DNA of 64,000 nt, from assembly GCA_031270945.1 (NCBI GenBank), contig JAISWZ010000649.1, positions 1 through 64,000 on the forward strand, given 5' to 3'. The notes beneath the pieces are model-generated. The model was not told where the DNA came from and ran no database searches. It saw only the letters and a list, made by a program, of their open reading frames with translations. Positions 1-7,893 of this stretch are shown here, in pieces. The translations under genes and the position numbers were made by a program. How positions within the stretch are numbered: position 1 is the first letter of the stretch; each line of letters begins with the position of its first letter. This stretch comes from Clostridiales bacterium. GTDB lineage: Bacteria > Bacillota > Clostridia > Lachnospirales > WQUN01.

Positions 1-32
1 GGAGCGCCCCGTAAAGGGAAACTTTTACGCGG

Positions 33-530
33 GGTGCGTTATGCCGACATTCTCGTTAATCTGAGATTTAACAAGAAAGCTCTGAATACGGCCTTTTGTC
101 TTTGAAAAGTTAAGAATAATTATTTTGCCCTAATGATTAGGCTGCTTCTTATCTAGCAAAAATTCAAATGAAAGAAAATTCTGGCCAGAAAAAGCGATGA
201 ATGACATCTTGCTCAGATTTAGCATGCAACATCATCGAAAGGCTCAAGTCCTTTGGCCTGAGCAACAAAATAATTGAGGATTACAGCTTTTGACAACATC
301 TCTTGCCAACAGAGACGCCGAATTCTCATGGGAGAAGGATCTTAAGATGTTTACGAGGCCACTACAGGAAAATGGGCTCCACAGCCCCCAATCGATGGAG
401 AAGCGCTCAAAATGCCAATGAGGGTGCCATGGCCTCAAAATAATTAATCTGAGGTTTTTGAAGGAAAAAGGCTTAGTTTAAGGATTTCTTTGAAAGTCTC
501 AGATTAACGAGAATGTCGGCATAACGCACC
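33..530. mobile_element. Gene-less element bounded by 34-bp perfect inverted repeats
   Basis: The left arm (33-66, starting GGTGCGTTATGCCGACATTC) is repeated exactly, inverted, at 497-530. The roughly 430 bp between hold no convincing ORF; the longest, 64 aa, lacks an RBS and family features. The interior has smaller palindromes, such as CCTAATGATTAGG near 129. No transposase is encoded, so this could be a MITE-like non-autonomous element or an invertible segment. The perfect arm identity argues for recent movement or for constraint by a recombinase. Target duplication could not be judged because the left flank is short. Confidence 0.6.
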
Positions 531-556
531 TTATTCTGATGTCAGAATAAGGTGCG
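525..556. repeat. Perfect 15-bp-stem hairpin overlapping the right inverted repeat
   Basis: CGCACCTTATTCTGA and TCAGAATAAGGTGCG pair perfectly around a TG loop. The first six bases are shared with the right 34-bp arm, so the sequence could fold locally or as part of the large element. No T-tract follows, so it is not an obvious terminator. Confidence 0.55.
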
Positions 557-832
557 AAGGGGGGGAACTGGTGCCCCGACTGCCTCTAAGAAGCGCCGAA
601 AGGGAGCTTCTGGGGGTAAAGGAGGCACCTTACCTATCCCTACCGTTAAAGCATCGCGATGACTTTCACTGCGCCTTTTTTGGAATTTTGGGATATGCTC
701 TAAGAGTTGCGCAATAGCGCTATTCCCCTTTGCTCATCTAGGATTTTCTGTTATGACGGTTTCTTCTTCAGGAAAGACAGGGGGTTAGGCTCAGTGCCTT
801 GGCCTTTGCCGCCGGAGCAGGTGAATGCAATA
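557..832. other. Intergenic stretch with a truncated hairpin-repeat right end
   Basis: No gene is supported here. A small structured stretch (GCCTC...GAAGC...GCTTC...GAGGC, about 580-628) could fold. It is followed by the right half of the GCATATCCC repeat family (about 640-701, ending AATTTTGGGATATGC) with its left half missing. The 69-aa ORF at 707 has no RBS or recognisable content. Confidence 0.5.
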
Positions 833-836
833 TCCT

Positions 837-866
837 GTCAGTTTGAATCAAGGTGTTTGGTGCATA
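837..866. repeat. Duplicated copy of the tetR 3' end
   Basis: GTCAGTTTGAATCAAGG plus a diverged tail recurs about 112 bp away at the real end of the TetR gene. Read on the minus strand, the copy still encodes TKHLDSN-stop, against TKRLDSN-stop in the gene. A partial copy of the GCATATCCC repeat begins at its edge. It looks like a local duplication of the gene end followed by element insertion. Confidence 0.6.
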
Positions 867-947
867 TCCCAAAATTAATCTTTTGGCTCGGAAAAGCCAA
901 AGACAATCACTGTTGAAGCATTCTCCAGGAATTTGTCAGCACCCGGG
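861..947. mobile_element. GCATATCCC-family hairpin repeat, left part
   Basis: Begins with the family left end (GCATATCCCAAAATTAATC) and keeps the central TTGAAGCATTC(T/G)CCAGGA block, but lacks the right terminal AATTTTGGGATATGC. Confidence 0.55.
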
Positions 948-951
948 ATTG

Positions 952-1500
952 TCAGTTTGAATCAAGGCGCTTGGTGTATGGCTCTAACAAAAACATGAGT
1001 CTCTCAGTAATCTCCTGCACATCGCAAGGCATAGAGTTGCTAATCCACCAGTCCAAAACCCCGATAAACCCGGAAGCCACAAAATGAATCGTTATGCTGT
1101 TTGAAAGCTGCTTGTTTTCTGTTCCTAAAACATCCATCAGTATCTTTGCAATGGTAGCATATAAGCGTTTGCGAAAAAAGCCGACGCCCTCATTGCTAAG
1201 GAGCAAATGGTAAATCGCGAAATTATTCTCTAAATATTCAAGCATGCGCTTAAATGCATTTGGGTTTAGCGTGGTATCAGAAGTATCGGCGCAATGATTT
1301 ATTAACAGTCCAACATATGTTTCGACACACTTGTCAAGCAAATCGAATTTGTCAGCGTAATGCAGATAAACTGTCCCTCGGTTTACATTTGCGCGTTCAG
1401 CGATGTCATTGATTGTTACTTTATCAAATCCTTTTTCAGTCAAAAGGTCGATGAATGCCTTCATAATTGACTGCTGTGTTTTCTTTATTCTTCTATCCAT
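952..1500 (-). CDS. TetR/AcrR family transcriptional regulator
   Basis: A 182-aa one-domain repressor. Residues about 8-55 form the TetR HTH: an AFIDLLTEKGFDKVTINDIA helix pair, then the recognition segment NRGTVYLHYADK. The rest is a helical ligand-binding domain of the short TetR_C type; the ligand is unknown. It is divergent from the ketopantoate-reductase-like gene. The shared 168-bp gap holds two copies of TGTTGA-N4-TCAACA, one over its own likely promoter and one just downstream of the divergent start site, so autoregulation and repression of the neighbour are likely (inference). A copy of its last codons lies about 110 bp beyond the stop. Confidence 0.9.
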   Translation of the reverse strand: MDRRIKKTQQSIMKAFIDLLTEKGFDKVTINDIAERANVNRGTVYLHYADKFDLLDKCVETYVGLLINHCADTSDTTLNPNAFKRMLEYLENNFAIYHLLLSNEGVGFFRKRLYATIAKILMDVLGTENKQLSNSITIHFVASGFIGVLDWWISNSMPCDVQEITERLMFLLEPYTKRLDSN

Positions 1501-1550
1501 GGCACTCCTCCCATGACACTCCTCCAGATATTCAACAAAATAGATAAGTG

Positions 1551-1566
1551 TGTTGATTTTTCAACA
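1551..1566. promoter_or_regulatory. TetR operator 1 (TGTTGA-N4-TCAACA)
   Basis: A perfect 6+6 palindrome with a 4-nt spacer. On the minus strand it overlaps a plausible tetR promoter (TTGAAA, 16 nt, TATTTT). The same palindrome recurs at 1631, which supports a dimeric repressor site. Confidence 0.65.
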
Positions 1567-1585
1567 GTTTAAGCTGCATTAACCA

Positions 1586-1614
1586 TTGAAGCGCTCATCA
1601 TTAATGAGTATACT
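1586..1614 (+). promoter_or_regulatory. Promoter of the ketopantoate-reductase-like gene
   Basis: TTGAAG and TATACT are separated by 17 bp. The predicted start site is near 1621, just before the second operator palindrome. Confidence 0.6.
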
Positions 1615-1630
1615 GAGAATATCAAACATG

Positions 1631-1646
1631 TGTTGAAAAGTCAACA
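1631..1646. promoter_or_regulatory. TetR operator 2 (TGTTGA-N4-TCAACA)
   Basis: Second copy of the palindrome, extended to GTGTTGA...TCAACAC. It lies between the predicted transcription start and the RBS of the downstream gene, a position suited to repression. Confidence 0.65.
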
Positions 1647-1668
1647 CGTGACTATTTGGAGGGGTGTT

Positions 1669-2601
1669 ATGAAAATCCTGTTTTTTGGCCGAGGCGCCAT
1701 TGGGACACAGTACGCTTGGGCGCTTGAAAAGGCGGGGCACACAGTAGAATTTTATGTGCGTGAAGGCAGAAAGGCTCAGTATGGCTCGCATGTCAATTTA
1801 GAAATATTGGATGCGAGGCGAGGCAAAAAAGATAGGCTGGTCAAAGAAAAATGGCCTATTGTGATCCACGAGGACATACCCAGCAATCACAACTACGACC
1901 TCATCTTTGTGAGTGTCAATCCCGAACAAATAACAAGCTCTGTAGAATATCTCGCGCCACGCATTGGAAACGCATCGGTTTTATTTATCGGCAACTTTTG
2001 GCGCGACATAAAACAAGCCGCTCATCCGATACCCCTTAACCAAGTTGTTTGGGGCTTTCCCGGGTGCGGCGGAGGATGTGAGGGAAACACTATTTACGGG
2101 GGTCTTTACAAGACGATTAACTTTGGGTTATTCGAATCTGAGCCCAGCGCAAGAGATATTGAGATTCATAAACTTTTTGCTGACGCTGGTTTCAAGGTGG
2201 CTCTGCATAGGGATTTTCAAAGCTGGCTTATGAATCACTTCGTATCAAACGCAGCTATGGAAATGGAAGTGCTGAAGAGCGGCAGCTTTGAAAAAGTAAG
2301 CATGTCAAAGGAAGCTCTTGCCGGAGTAAACAGCAACACAAAAGAAATGATTCCTATTTTGAAGGCAAAGGGAGTACGTCTCGACACTTTGACCAAGGCA
2401 ATGGGAGTTCTGCCGCCGAGAGCGGTTGGGTCTCTTATGAAAAACCTTGTTTTCTCTCCTAACAGCATGCCCTTTGCGCTTATGAAGCACAACCATTATA
2501 AAGTTGGTGCCGCTGTGCAGGAAATCATATCGGAAGCCCGAAAATACAATATACAAGCGCCCCGGCTTTTTGAGGCGGAAAGACTGATAACCCAAAAATG
2601 A
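1669..2601 (+). CDS. Ketopantoate reductase (ApbA/PanE) family oxidoreductase
   Basis: A 310-aa NAD(P)-binding protein. The N-terminus MKILFFGRGAIGTQYAWALE is a Rossmann GxGxxG segment, and the two-domain ApbA/PanE layout follows with a helical C-terminal domain. Classical PanE reduces 2-dehydropantoate to pantoate in CoA synthesis, but many relatives in TetR-controlled single-gene units have unknown substrates; this one may be such a relative. The ATG at 1669 is chosen because TTGGAGGGG sits 7 bases upstream; the ORF-track start at 1630 lies inside the operator. A strong terminator follows directly. Confidence 0.8.
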   Translation: MKILFFGRGAIGTQYAWALEKAGHTVEFYVREGRKAQYGSHVNLEILDARRGKKDRLVKEKWPIVIHEDIPSNHNYDLIFVSVNPEQITSSVEYLAPRIGNASVLFIGNFWRDIKQAAHPIPLNQVVWGFPGCGGGCEGNTIYGGLYKTINFGLFESEPSARDIEIHKLFADAGFKVALHRDFQSWLMNHFVSNAAMEMEVLKSGSFEKVSMSKEALAGVNSNTKEMIPILKAKGVRLDTLTKAMGVLPPRAVGSLMKNLVFSPNSMPFALMKHNHYKVGAAVQEIISEARKYNIQAPRLFEAERLITQK

Positions 2602-2638
2602 ATAGCGTCTCCAAAGTGGGATGCGAGCCGAAATTGCA

Positions 2639-2678
2639 GGAGCGTTATCAAATCAAGCATTTGATAACGCTCATTTTT
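2639..2678 (+). terminator. Rho-independent terminator
   Basis: GAGCGTTATCAAAT pairs with ATTTGATAACGCTC around a 5-nt loop, followed by ATTTTTC. It ends the ketopantoate-reductase-like transcript. Confidence 0.85.
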
Positions 2679-2734
2679 CGTAAACCGACATGGGCCATAA
2701 ATCCAAAAATAGATATGCGATCAAAAATAAAAAA

Positions 2735-2780
2735 ATAAATCGAACAAATCGTCGTTTTTGACGATTCGTTCGATTTATAA
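2735..2780 (-). terminator. Terminator, mainly for the minus-strand Sel1-type gene
   Basis: ATAAATCGAACAAATCGTC pairs with its downstream partner with one mismatch around a T-rich loop. On the minus strand the hairpin is followed by TTTTTTTATTTTTG. It probably acts in both directions between the convergent genes. Confidence 0.75.
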
Positions 2781-2851
2781 ATATCCTAGAGCGCACCTTG
2801 CCTGCCTTTCATAAATCCAAGCTCTGACACGCTTGCAATATTTCGAACATG

Positions 2852-4432
2852 CTATTTTTTGTCACTGTCATCGCCCGTATTGAAATTATAATGATATAAT
2901 ATATCATAAATAATATCCGTAAGCAATTCTGTTTCTGGACTAGAGTTAACATTTGCAAGACTTTCCCAGCACTTGGCTGTTTCCGCGTCCGCATTTACGC
3001 CTTTTCCCTCTTCATACCTTTTAGCGGCCTCGTATTGCGCAGCTTCAAGTCCGCGATTCGCTGCCAACAAATACCATCTTGTAATTTCTAACTCGTTTGG
3101 CTCTTCTTCACTCTTCGGATCAAAGACCTCCCATTCATAATGATTAGCCAAAGCGAATTGCGCCAAATCGAAACCATTGTTAGCGGCAAGCTTAAGCACT
3201 CTGAGGCCTTCATTGCAAAACCCGGCTACAATGGGTTCTTTGCCGTTTGACCAGCTGTCACAGGCCAACAGCAAATACAGAATTCCAATAACCAGCTGCA
3301 TGTCAGCGAATCCTTGATCAACCAGACGGGTGAGGCATTTTATCAATACAACGCTATACTCCAAGAAAAACTCACTGTTTATGCCATTGAATTCATCTTC
3401 GGCCGAATCGACAAAATCTCGAAAATCATGAAAATCTTTTATTCCGAGGATTTCAAGCAAGTCCAATATCAGCTTTGACTCTTCGAAATCTTCAGATTGC
3501 TTTAGCCGCAAAATATCTTGTTTGAAATCCTCGACTCCGTTATTAGGAAACTCATAGTAGTCGTCATAGCAAAATATCATGTCTGCAATAGCGTATATAA
3601 AGAGCGCGAAAGGTTCCTTGCTTTTCGCTGCGTCTTTAAGAAATTCCGCAATTCTCCCTAAGTCAAAGCCAGGAGCTCCATCTTCAAAAACCGCTTGCAT
3701 CTCATCGAATATCCACGAGACTTCTTTAACGCCTAACCCTGTGCTCTTAAATCCTCTTGAATTTACTCCTTTGATCATCTGCTTCCATGCATTGGCCAGC
3801 GTTTTGGAGAGATCCTTTTCAAGGCTCATTTCATCATCGTCAGTTATATACTTGATTTTAGCCCACGTTCTAGCAACATCATAAAAAATGGTTGTTTTTA
3901 GCTTTTTGGTGACTGATGTCTTTTTCTTTGCTGATGGGCCTGGTGCTGGCGCTTCAATGGTTGGGACTGATTGCGAATCTTCTGCTACGTTTATCTTGTC
4001 ATCCCAGCCCAAGCCATAGGCAAAGCAATGGACAACATAACTTGCTCGTTCTTCTGTTATTCCATCTTTTACAAGCTGATTGTAGGCTACATTCTGAACG
4101 CTAGCAATATCTGCAACCCGTCCAGTTTTAAAGGCATCGTAAAACATTTTGCCAATTCCGATATCAGCTATCGCAGACTTAATCCAGTGACACTCTTTTT
4201 CAAAGGCCACGCCCATGTCGGATACCAATGCGGCAAAAGCTTTATCGACAAGACTGCCAGGCCCTTTTTTCTCTATGATCCCTTTAATAACACTTCCCAT
4301 GTCTTTAGGCGGTTCGTCTTTCGCCTTGACAGCTCCTAATCGCTTTGAGCAAAATGGGCATTTTGTGATAAACTGGATGATTTTATCCGTTGTATGCCAT
4401 TCACTGCCACAGTGCGGGCATTTAGTTGTCAA
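2852..4432 (-). CDS. Zinc-ribbon protein with C-terminal Sel1-like repeats
   Basis: A 526-aa protein. The N-terminus has two CxxC pairs (CPHC at about residue 5, CPFC at about 25), a probable zinc ribbon. The middle is helical and acidic without a recognised domain. Residues about 420-500 contain Sel1-like alpha-alpha repeats (RWYLLAANRGLEAAQYEAAK, RYEEGKGVNADAETAKCWES). Sel1 repeats are protein-interaction scaffolds; the partner is unknown. The TTG start at 4432 has GGGAGG 9 bases upstream. Two further zinc-ribbon/Sel1 genes lie at 20-24 kb, so this belongs to a local family, although its repeats are far fewer. Confidence 0.75.
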   Translation of the reverse strand: MTTKCPHCGSEWHTTDKIIQFITKCPFCSKRLGAVKAKDEPPKDMGSVIKGIIEKKGPGSLVDKAFAALVSDMGVAFEKECHWIKSAIADIGIGKMFYDAFKTGRVADIASVQNVAYNQLVKDGITEERASYVVHCFAYGLGWDDKINVAEDSQSVPTIEAPAPGPSAKKKTSVTKKLKTTIFYDVARTWAKIKYITDDDEMSLEKDLSKTLANAWKQMIKGVNSRGFKSTGLGVKEVSWIFDEMQAVFEDGAPGFDLGRIAEFLKDAAKSKEPFALFIYAIADMIFCYDDYYEFPNNGVEDFKQDILRLKQSEDFEESKLILDLLEILGIKDFHDFRDFVDSAEDEFNGINSEFFLEYSVVLIKCLTRLVDQGFADMQLVIGILYLLLACDSWSNGKEPIVAGFCNEGLRVLKLAANNGFDLAQFALANHYEWEVFDPKSEEEPNELEITRWYLLAANRGLEAAQYEAAKRYEEGKGVNADAETAKCWESLANVNSSPETELLTDIIYDILYHYNFNTGDDSDKK

Positions 4433-5366
4433 AATGATCCTCCCGTATTACGTCCTTGATGATTAACACTTAAACAAAGCCTTATCTTGAAATCCCAATT
4501 CCTTAAGCAATGTTCATCGAACAACATTGGGCAAGCGATATCCTGCGCCTTTTGCGGCATATTGGGATCTGCGCTAATTATAGCTCGAACCGGTATTTCT
4601 GTCAATGCTTCGTAATGGCGAGAATTCCACATTTGAGCGGCACCCCGATAAAAAACAAGAAAATTATATCTATCCGTCCGTTGTATAGAATGCTGGGACT
4701 TCGCGAGGCTAATCCAGAGTCTGAAATCTGATTTTTGTCGGCCCGAGCGGCTCGCGTAATCCGAGTCAAATTTCGCGAAAATAACCCTATATATTATTGC
4801 ACTAATAAAACCGGCCGTCAACCACTCTTGAAGCTTTGGCTTGAGCGTCCAAGCTGAGCTGAATTGGCAAAAAATTGCGAGCCATAAAGTTCAAAATTAC
4901 AAATTCCTATATCTGTCAACAGTTCTATTTCATATGAAAAGAAGGATCCTTTTCATATCACAAAATGTCTAATCATTCCATTGCTTGTAAAAATCAAATA
5001 AAAATTTTACGAATCCCGCATCTCTTCAACCCCTAAAAAAATGACGCTTTCTTTTCCCAGCGGTTTCTATGGCATTATATGTGAGATTCTTGCGATTCAA
5101 ATATTTGAGCCCGTCGAATTTTACGATAAAACCTAAGAAATCCATTGCAATCTGTCGAGCCGAGTGATAAAATAGAAGTGCGGGATGTCTTCTGCAGCCG
5201 TCATCCTGGCATTCAAGCGGCCAGAAGCGGCGTCCAAAACGGGAAACAGTCTTTCCGGGTTATTCAAGACTTTGGTACGCTATAATAATCCAGCAAAATC
5301 AAGGATCGCCGTTTTCGCAACGCTGGCAAACCAAACCGCCTTGAGTTCTGCCAGCCAATCGGCCTA
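4433..5366. other. Long intergenic region, no supported gene
   Basis: A 130-aa minus-strand frame (4429-4821) overlaps the Sel1-type gene by a few bases but lacks an RBS and domain signals. Around 4931-4958 ATATGAAAAG and CTTTTCATAT form a near palindrome. AT-rich sequence continues to about 5180. ORFs here look like chance frames. Confidence 0.45.
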
Positions 5367-5430
5367 GAGCATATCCCAATGTTATTTATGCAGACTTTCG
5401 CTGCGCAAATTTTTATTTTGGGATATGCGC
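5367..5430. mobile_element. GCATATCCC-family hairpin repeat, short copy
   Basis: Both terminal repeats are present (GAGCATATCCC and TTTTGGGATATGC), but the interior is reduced to about 35 bp. A deletion derivative of the roughly 100-bp element. Confidence 0.65.
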
Positions 5431-5480
5431 TTAAGGGCTTTGTCTCGCGCAGGCGATCAAGCCTTTTTGAGCCCTATGCT

Positions 5481-5575
5481 CGCAAGCGGGCTTTCACTTG
5501 CGAGCTACTAGTGACCCGAGCGAAAAGCGCAGTTTTTCGCTCTCCTTTTCCAGCCTCTCAGGGAATTGGCGAGAG
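5481..5575. repeat. Three consecutive small hairpins
   Basis: GCTCGCAAG/CTTGCGAGC, GAGCGAAAA/TTTTCGCTC and GCCTCT/AGAGGC follow each other within about 95 bp between two hairpin-repeat copies. The second belongs to the GAGCGAAAA pair family seen elsewhere in the window. Confidence 0.5.
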
Positions 5576-5604
5576 GCATGACGCCTTGCGGATCTGCGCT
5601 TTAA

Positions 5605-5703
5605 GAGCATATCCCAAAATTTATTTTATGGCGCGGGAAAAGCCACGCGTTAAAGCATCGCATGCCTTTTCCCGCGCCACTTGCGGAATTTTGGGATATG
5701 CAC
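5605..5703. mobile_element. GCATATCCC-family hairpin repeat, full copy
   Basis: Full-length copy with both ends and complementary arms (GGCGCGGGAAAAG / CTTTTCCCGCGCC). It ends about 45 bp before the start codon of the following lipoprotein gene and causes the false N-terminal extension in the ORF track. Confidence 0.75.
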
Positions 5704-5748
5704 CAAGCGTCGCGCAGTCCCATAGACAGCCTGATTTGGAGGCGCTTG

Positions 5749-7140
5749 ATGAAAAGAGCTTTGACGCTCTTTGCGGTTGCCATGCTGTTGCCGCTCTTTG
5801 GTTGCGCCAACGCTAAAAAGGTTGAGATGACCGGATCTCCATCTTCGTCTATCGCTGACGTAAGCCAGCTTGAGACACCCGAGTATGACCTGTGCACTTT
5901 AGTCTGCTTTGCCAGGCCAATGAGCACAGCAGGTGTCGCCTCGATAGTTTCATCCCCCAGGGGCAGGGACTTGGGAATGTCCTACGATGGCTCATGGATC
6001 GCCAAAGTCGGCAGCGCTAGCCTGAAATCCGGCAAAATCGCTGCGACGCTTGAAACGGACTTCTTGGCGGTTGCATACTCAAATGAAAACAAGGAATTCA
6101 GGTTTGTTGTCAATGATACGGTTTACGCGGGAAAGGGATCAATCGATCTTGCTGGATACCGATTGCAGACAAACAGCCAGCAGTTTGAGATCACAGGCCT
6201 TGCCCTTTACAAAGGGCTTCTGTCTCTCGAATCGCTAGAAGAGATAAGCGGAATAAAAATTAAAAAGGGCCGAAGTTCATATCCCATAAGCGTCCGATAC
6301 AACCCAAAGGCGCCAAGGCTAATGGCCAACTGGCTCTCGCCAGGGGATCTGATGACAGTCAGCATGAAGGACCTGGCAATCTATGATCCAGTGACCAAGG
6401 ACAGGATCCTCAGCCTGAACAAAGGCGCAAAGCTATACCTTGGAAACCCCGGGGCTGAGGCGGGATACGAGAGGGTGACCACTGAGGGCGGGATTAAGGG
6501 AGTAGCCACTTCCCTTAGCTTGATCTACGGCACAAAGTCAAAGAAGAGGCCATTTTTTGACCTCGGTTTCAGCGCCAACGACTCATTGGTCCACTCAGGG
6601 CAGCTCTTTGGCGTCCCAGAGTGGCTTGTGATGCTCCTTTGGCTTGCCTCTGTGCCAGCTCTTCACTTTCTTTCAGTTCGGTTGCTGGGCTCGCCAAGAA
6701 AAAGGCTGGCAATAACAAACCTAGGGCCAGCCTTGCTTGTGGCGCTTGGATACATGGCTGCCAACGTCATATCCTTGCTGAAGCGACAATCCAGCTCCAT
6801 AAAGCCTGAGATAGAATGGTTTTACTCTTCCCTCCATCTAACGCCGGCGCGATTTTCCTCCTATGTCCATTGGGCGCTGTACCTCGCCTGGATATTCGCC
6901 ATCATAGCATTTGCCGTTCTTGTATCCGAGCATGTTAAGCTTGGAGGGAAAAAGGCTCTCCTGTCCATCCCTTGCGCCCTTGCCGCCAACCTTCTTGCAT
7001 ACGATTTTTTTGAGATATTGGCTCTCTTGTTCTCTTACATCATCTCCGCAATCATCTTCTTCGCGTTTCTCTCGCTGTTGTCAAGGTTTTTCGGGCGAAG
7101 AAGAGTATATGTCCACCATCACTTTTTGCACAAGCATTGA
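5749..7140 (+). CDS. Lipoprotein with a C-terminal multi-TM domain
   Basis: A 463-aa protein of unknown function. The start is set at ATG 5749 because TTGGAGG lies 7 bases upstream and the N-terminus then reads MKRALTLFAVAMLLPLFGC, a classical lipoprotein signal with lipobox LFGC. Residues about 40-285 are predicted extracytoplasmic. From about residue 290 there are four to five hydrophobic helices (WLVMLLWLASVPALHFL, GPALLVALGYMAANVI, LYLAWIFAIIAFAVLV, and a long C-terminal pair). A lipid-anchored ectodomain combined with a polytopic C-terminus is unusual. No family is recognised. Confidence 0.75.
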   Translation: MKRALTLFAVAMLLPLFGCANAKKVEMTGSPSSSIADVSQLETPEYDLCTLVCFARPMSTAGVASIVSSPRGRDLGMSYDGSWIAKVGSASLKSGKIAATLETDFLAVAYSNENKEFRFVVNDTVYAGKGSIDLAGYRLQTNSQQFEITGLALYKGLLSLESLEEISGIKIKKGRSSYPISVRYNPKAPRLMANWLSPGDLMTVSMKDLAIYDPVTKDRILSLNKGAKLYLGNPGAEAGYERVTTEGGIKGVATSLSLIYGTKSKKRPFFDLGFSANDSLVHSGQLFGVPEWLVMLLWLASVPALHFLSVRLLGSPRKRLAITNLGPALLVALGYMAANVISLLKRQSSSIKPEIEWFYSSLHLTPARFSSYVHWALYLAWIFAIIAFAVLVSEHVKLGGKKALLSIPCALAANLLAYDFFEILALLFSYIISAIIFFAFLSLLSRFFGRRRVYVHHHFLHKH

Positions 7141-7419
7141 CAGCGATTTGACGAGAGCGAAAACATATACATGATATTCCTTCAGCCTTCGCTCGCGGTT
7201 ACGCCAACATTTGAGTGAATCATCTATTGTTTTCGCTCAGTGGCATTTTCAAGCATGCACAAAGAACATATGCAACTATTTTGCAATTGGCTCGGAAAAG
7301 CCGCCTTATCAAGGCCTTTCCCAGTGCGAAAGATCAATTTGTATATATACTAATGCGCCTAGGTCAAAGTTTGCAGGCCAGCCCCCGCCTGCATCCGCGC
7401 TTAAAAAGGAGATTGCAAT
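7141..7419. other. Intergenic region with a widely spaced inverted pair
   Basis: GAGCGAAAAC (7155-7164) and GTTTTCGCTC (7229-7238) are exact inverses about 65 bp apart. A TATATATACTAAT stretch near 7340 could serve as a -10 region for the antitoxin-like gene. No gene is seen. Confidence 0.45.
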
Positions 7420-7728
7420 ATGAGCGAAGTAAGCATTACCGTTACCGTTGAGAAAGCGCTGCTCAACCATTCAAGCCTTGTGCTCAAGAGGATCGGCTTG
7501 AGCCCAAATGAGGCCATCAACATGTTCCTCCGAAGGGTCGTACGGGAAGAAAGGCTCCCGTTCACGGTCGAGCCGACTTTGTCCCAGGAAGAGAAAAACG
7601 CCCTCAAAAACTGGAGGATCAATGAAGACAGAGAGTTTGACTTCAGCGATGACATCCACCCCATCGTCAAAAGAGAAGACAGCAACGAGTTCTACGGGCT
7701 GATAAACTCAGACCACTCAAGCCTCTAG
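7420..7728 (+). CDS. RelB/DinJ-type antitoxin-like protein (orphan)
   Basis: A 102-aa protein. Residues about 20-50 (LKRIGLSPNEAINMFLRRVV followed by LPF) match the ribbon-helix-helix signature of RelB/DinJ antitoxins, which bind DNA as dimers and neutralise a RelE/YafQ mRNA interferase. The acidic C-terminal half would be the toxin-binding part. AAAAGGAG sits 7 bases before the ATG. No RelE/YafQ-like toxin is adjacent on either strand: the upstream neighbour is the membrane lipoprotein, the downstream one an unrelated membrane protein. Either an orphan antitoxin or a repurposed regulator. Confidence 0.75.
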   Translation: MSEVSITVTVEKALLNHSSLVLKRIGLSPNEAINMFLRRVVREERLPFTVEPTLSQEEKNALKNWRINEDREFDFSDDIHPIVKREDSNEFYGLINSDHSSL

Positions 7729-7754
7729 GAGCTCGCCGCTCTTTTCGGAACCAA

Positions 7755-7780
7755 TTTCGGGGGCTGCACAGCCCCCGAAT
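7755..7780 (+). terminator. Hairpin downstream of the DinJ-like gene
   Basis: TTTCGGGGGCTG pairs with CAGCCCCCGAA. The stem is strong but the T-tract is absent, so termination may be weak or Rho-assisted. Confidence 0.5.
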
Positions 7781-7846
7781 GCAAATTTCAAATAACCCGG
7801 GATTTTAACGACCTTTTTAACATGCTCGTGAGCAAATCACCGACTT

Positions 7847-7873
7847 GAGCGAAATCCGCAATTGTTTTCGCTC
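7847..7873. repeat. GAGCGAAA...GTTTTCGCTC inverted pair
   Basis: Short palindrome of the same type as at 5518, 7155, 26443 and 29344. It lies just upstream of the next gene. Confidence 0.5.
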
Positions 7874-7893
7874 TGGCATAACGCTAAAACGGC

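Noticed and set aside
557-640. tRNA or small structured RNA gene
   Set aside because: Foldable, but no cloverleaf, TTCGA box or CCA-like end.
4429-4821. 130-aa minus-strand ORF overlapping the Sel1-type gene
   Set aside because: No RBS, mixed composition, no motif; probably chance or an old remnant.
5379-5816. 145-aa plus-strand ORF before the lipoprotein
   Set aside because: Runs through two hairpin repeats and into the real gene in another frame.
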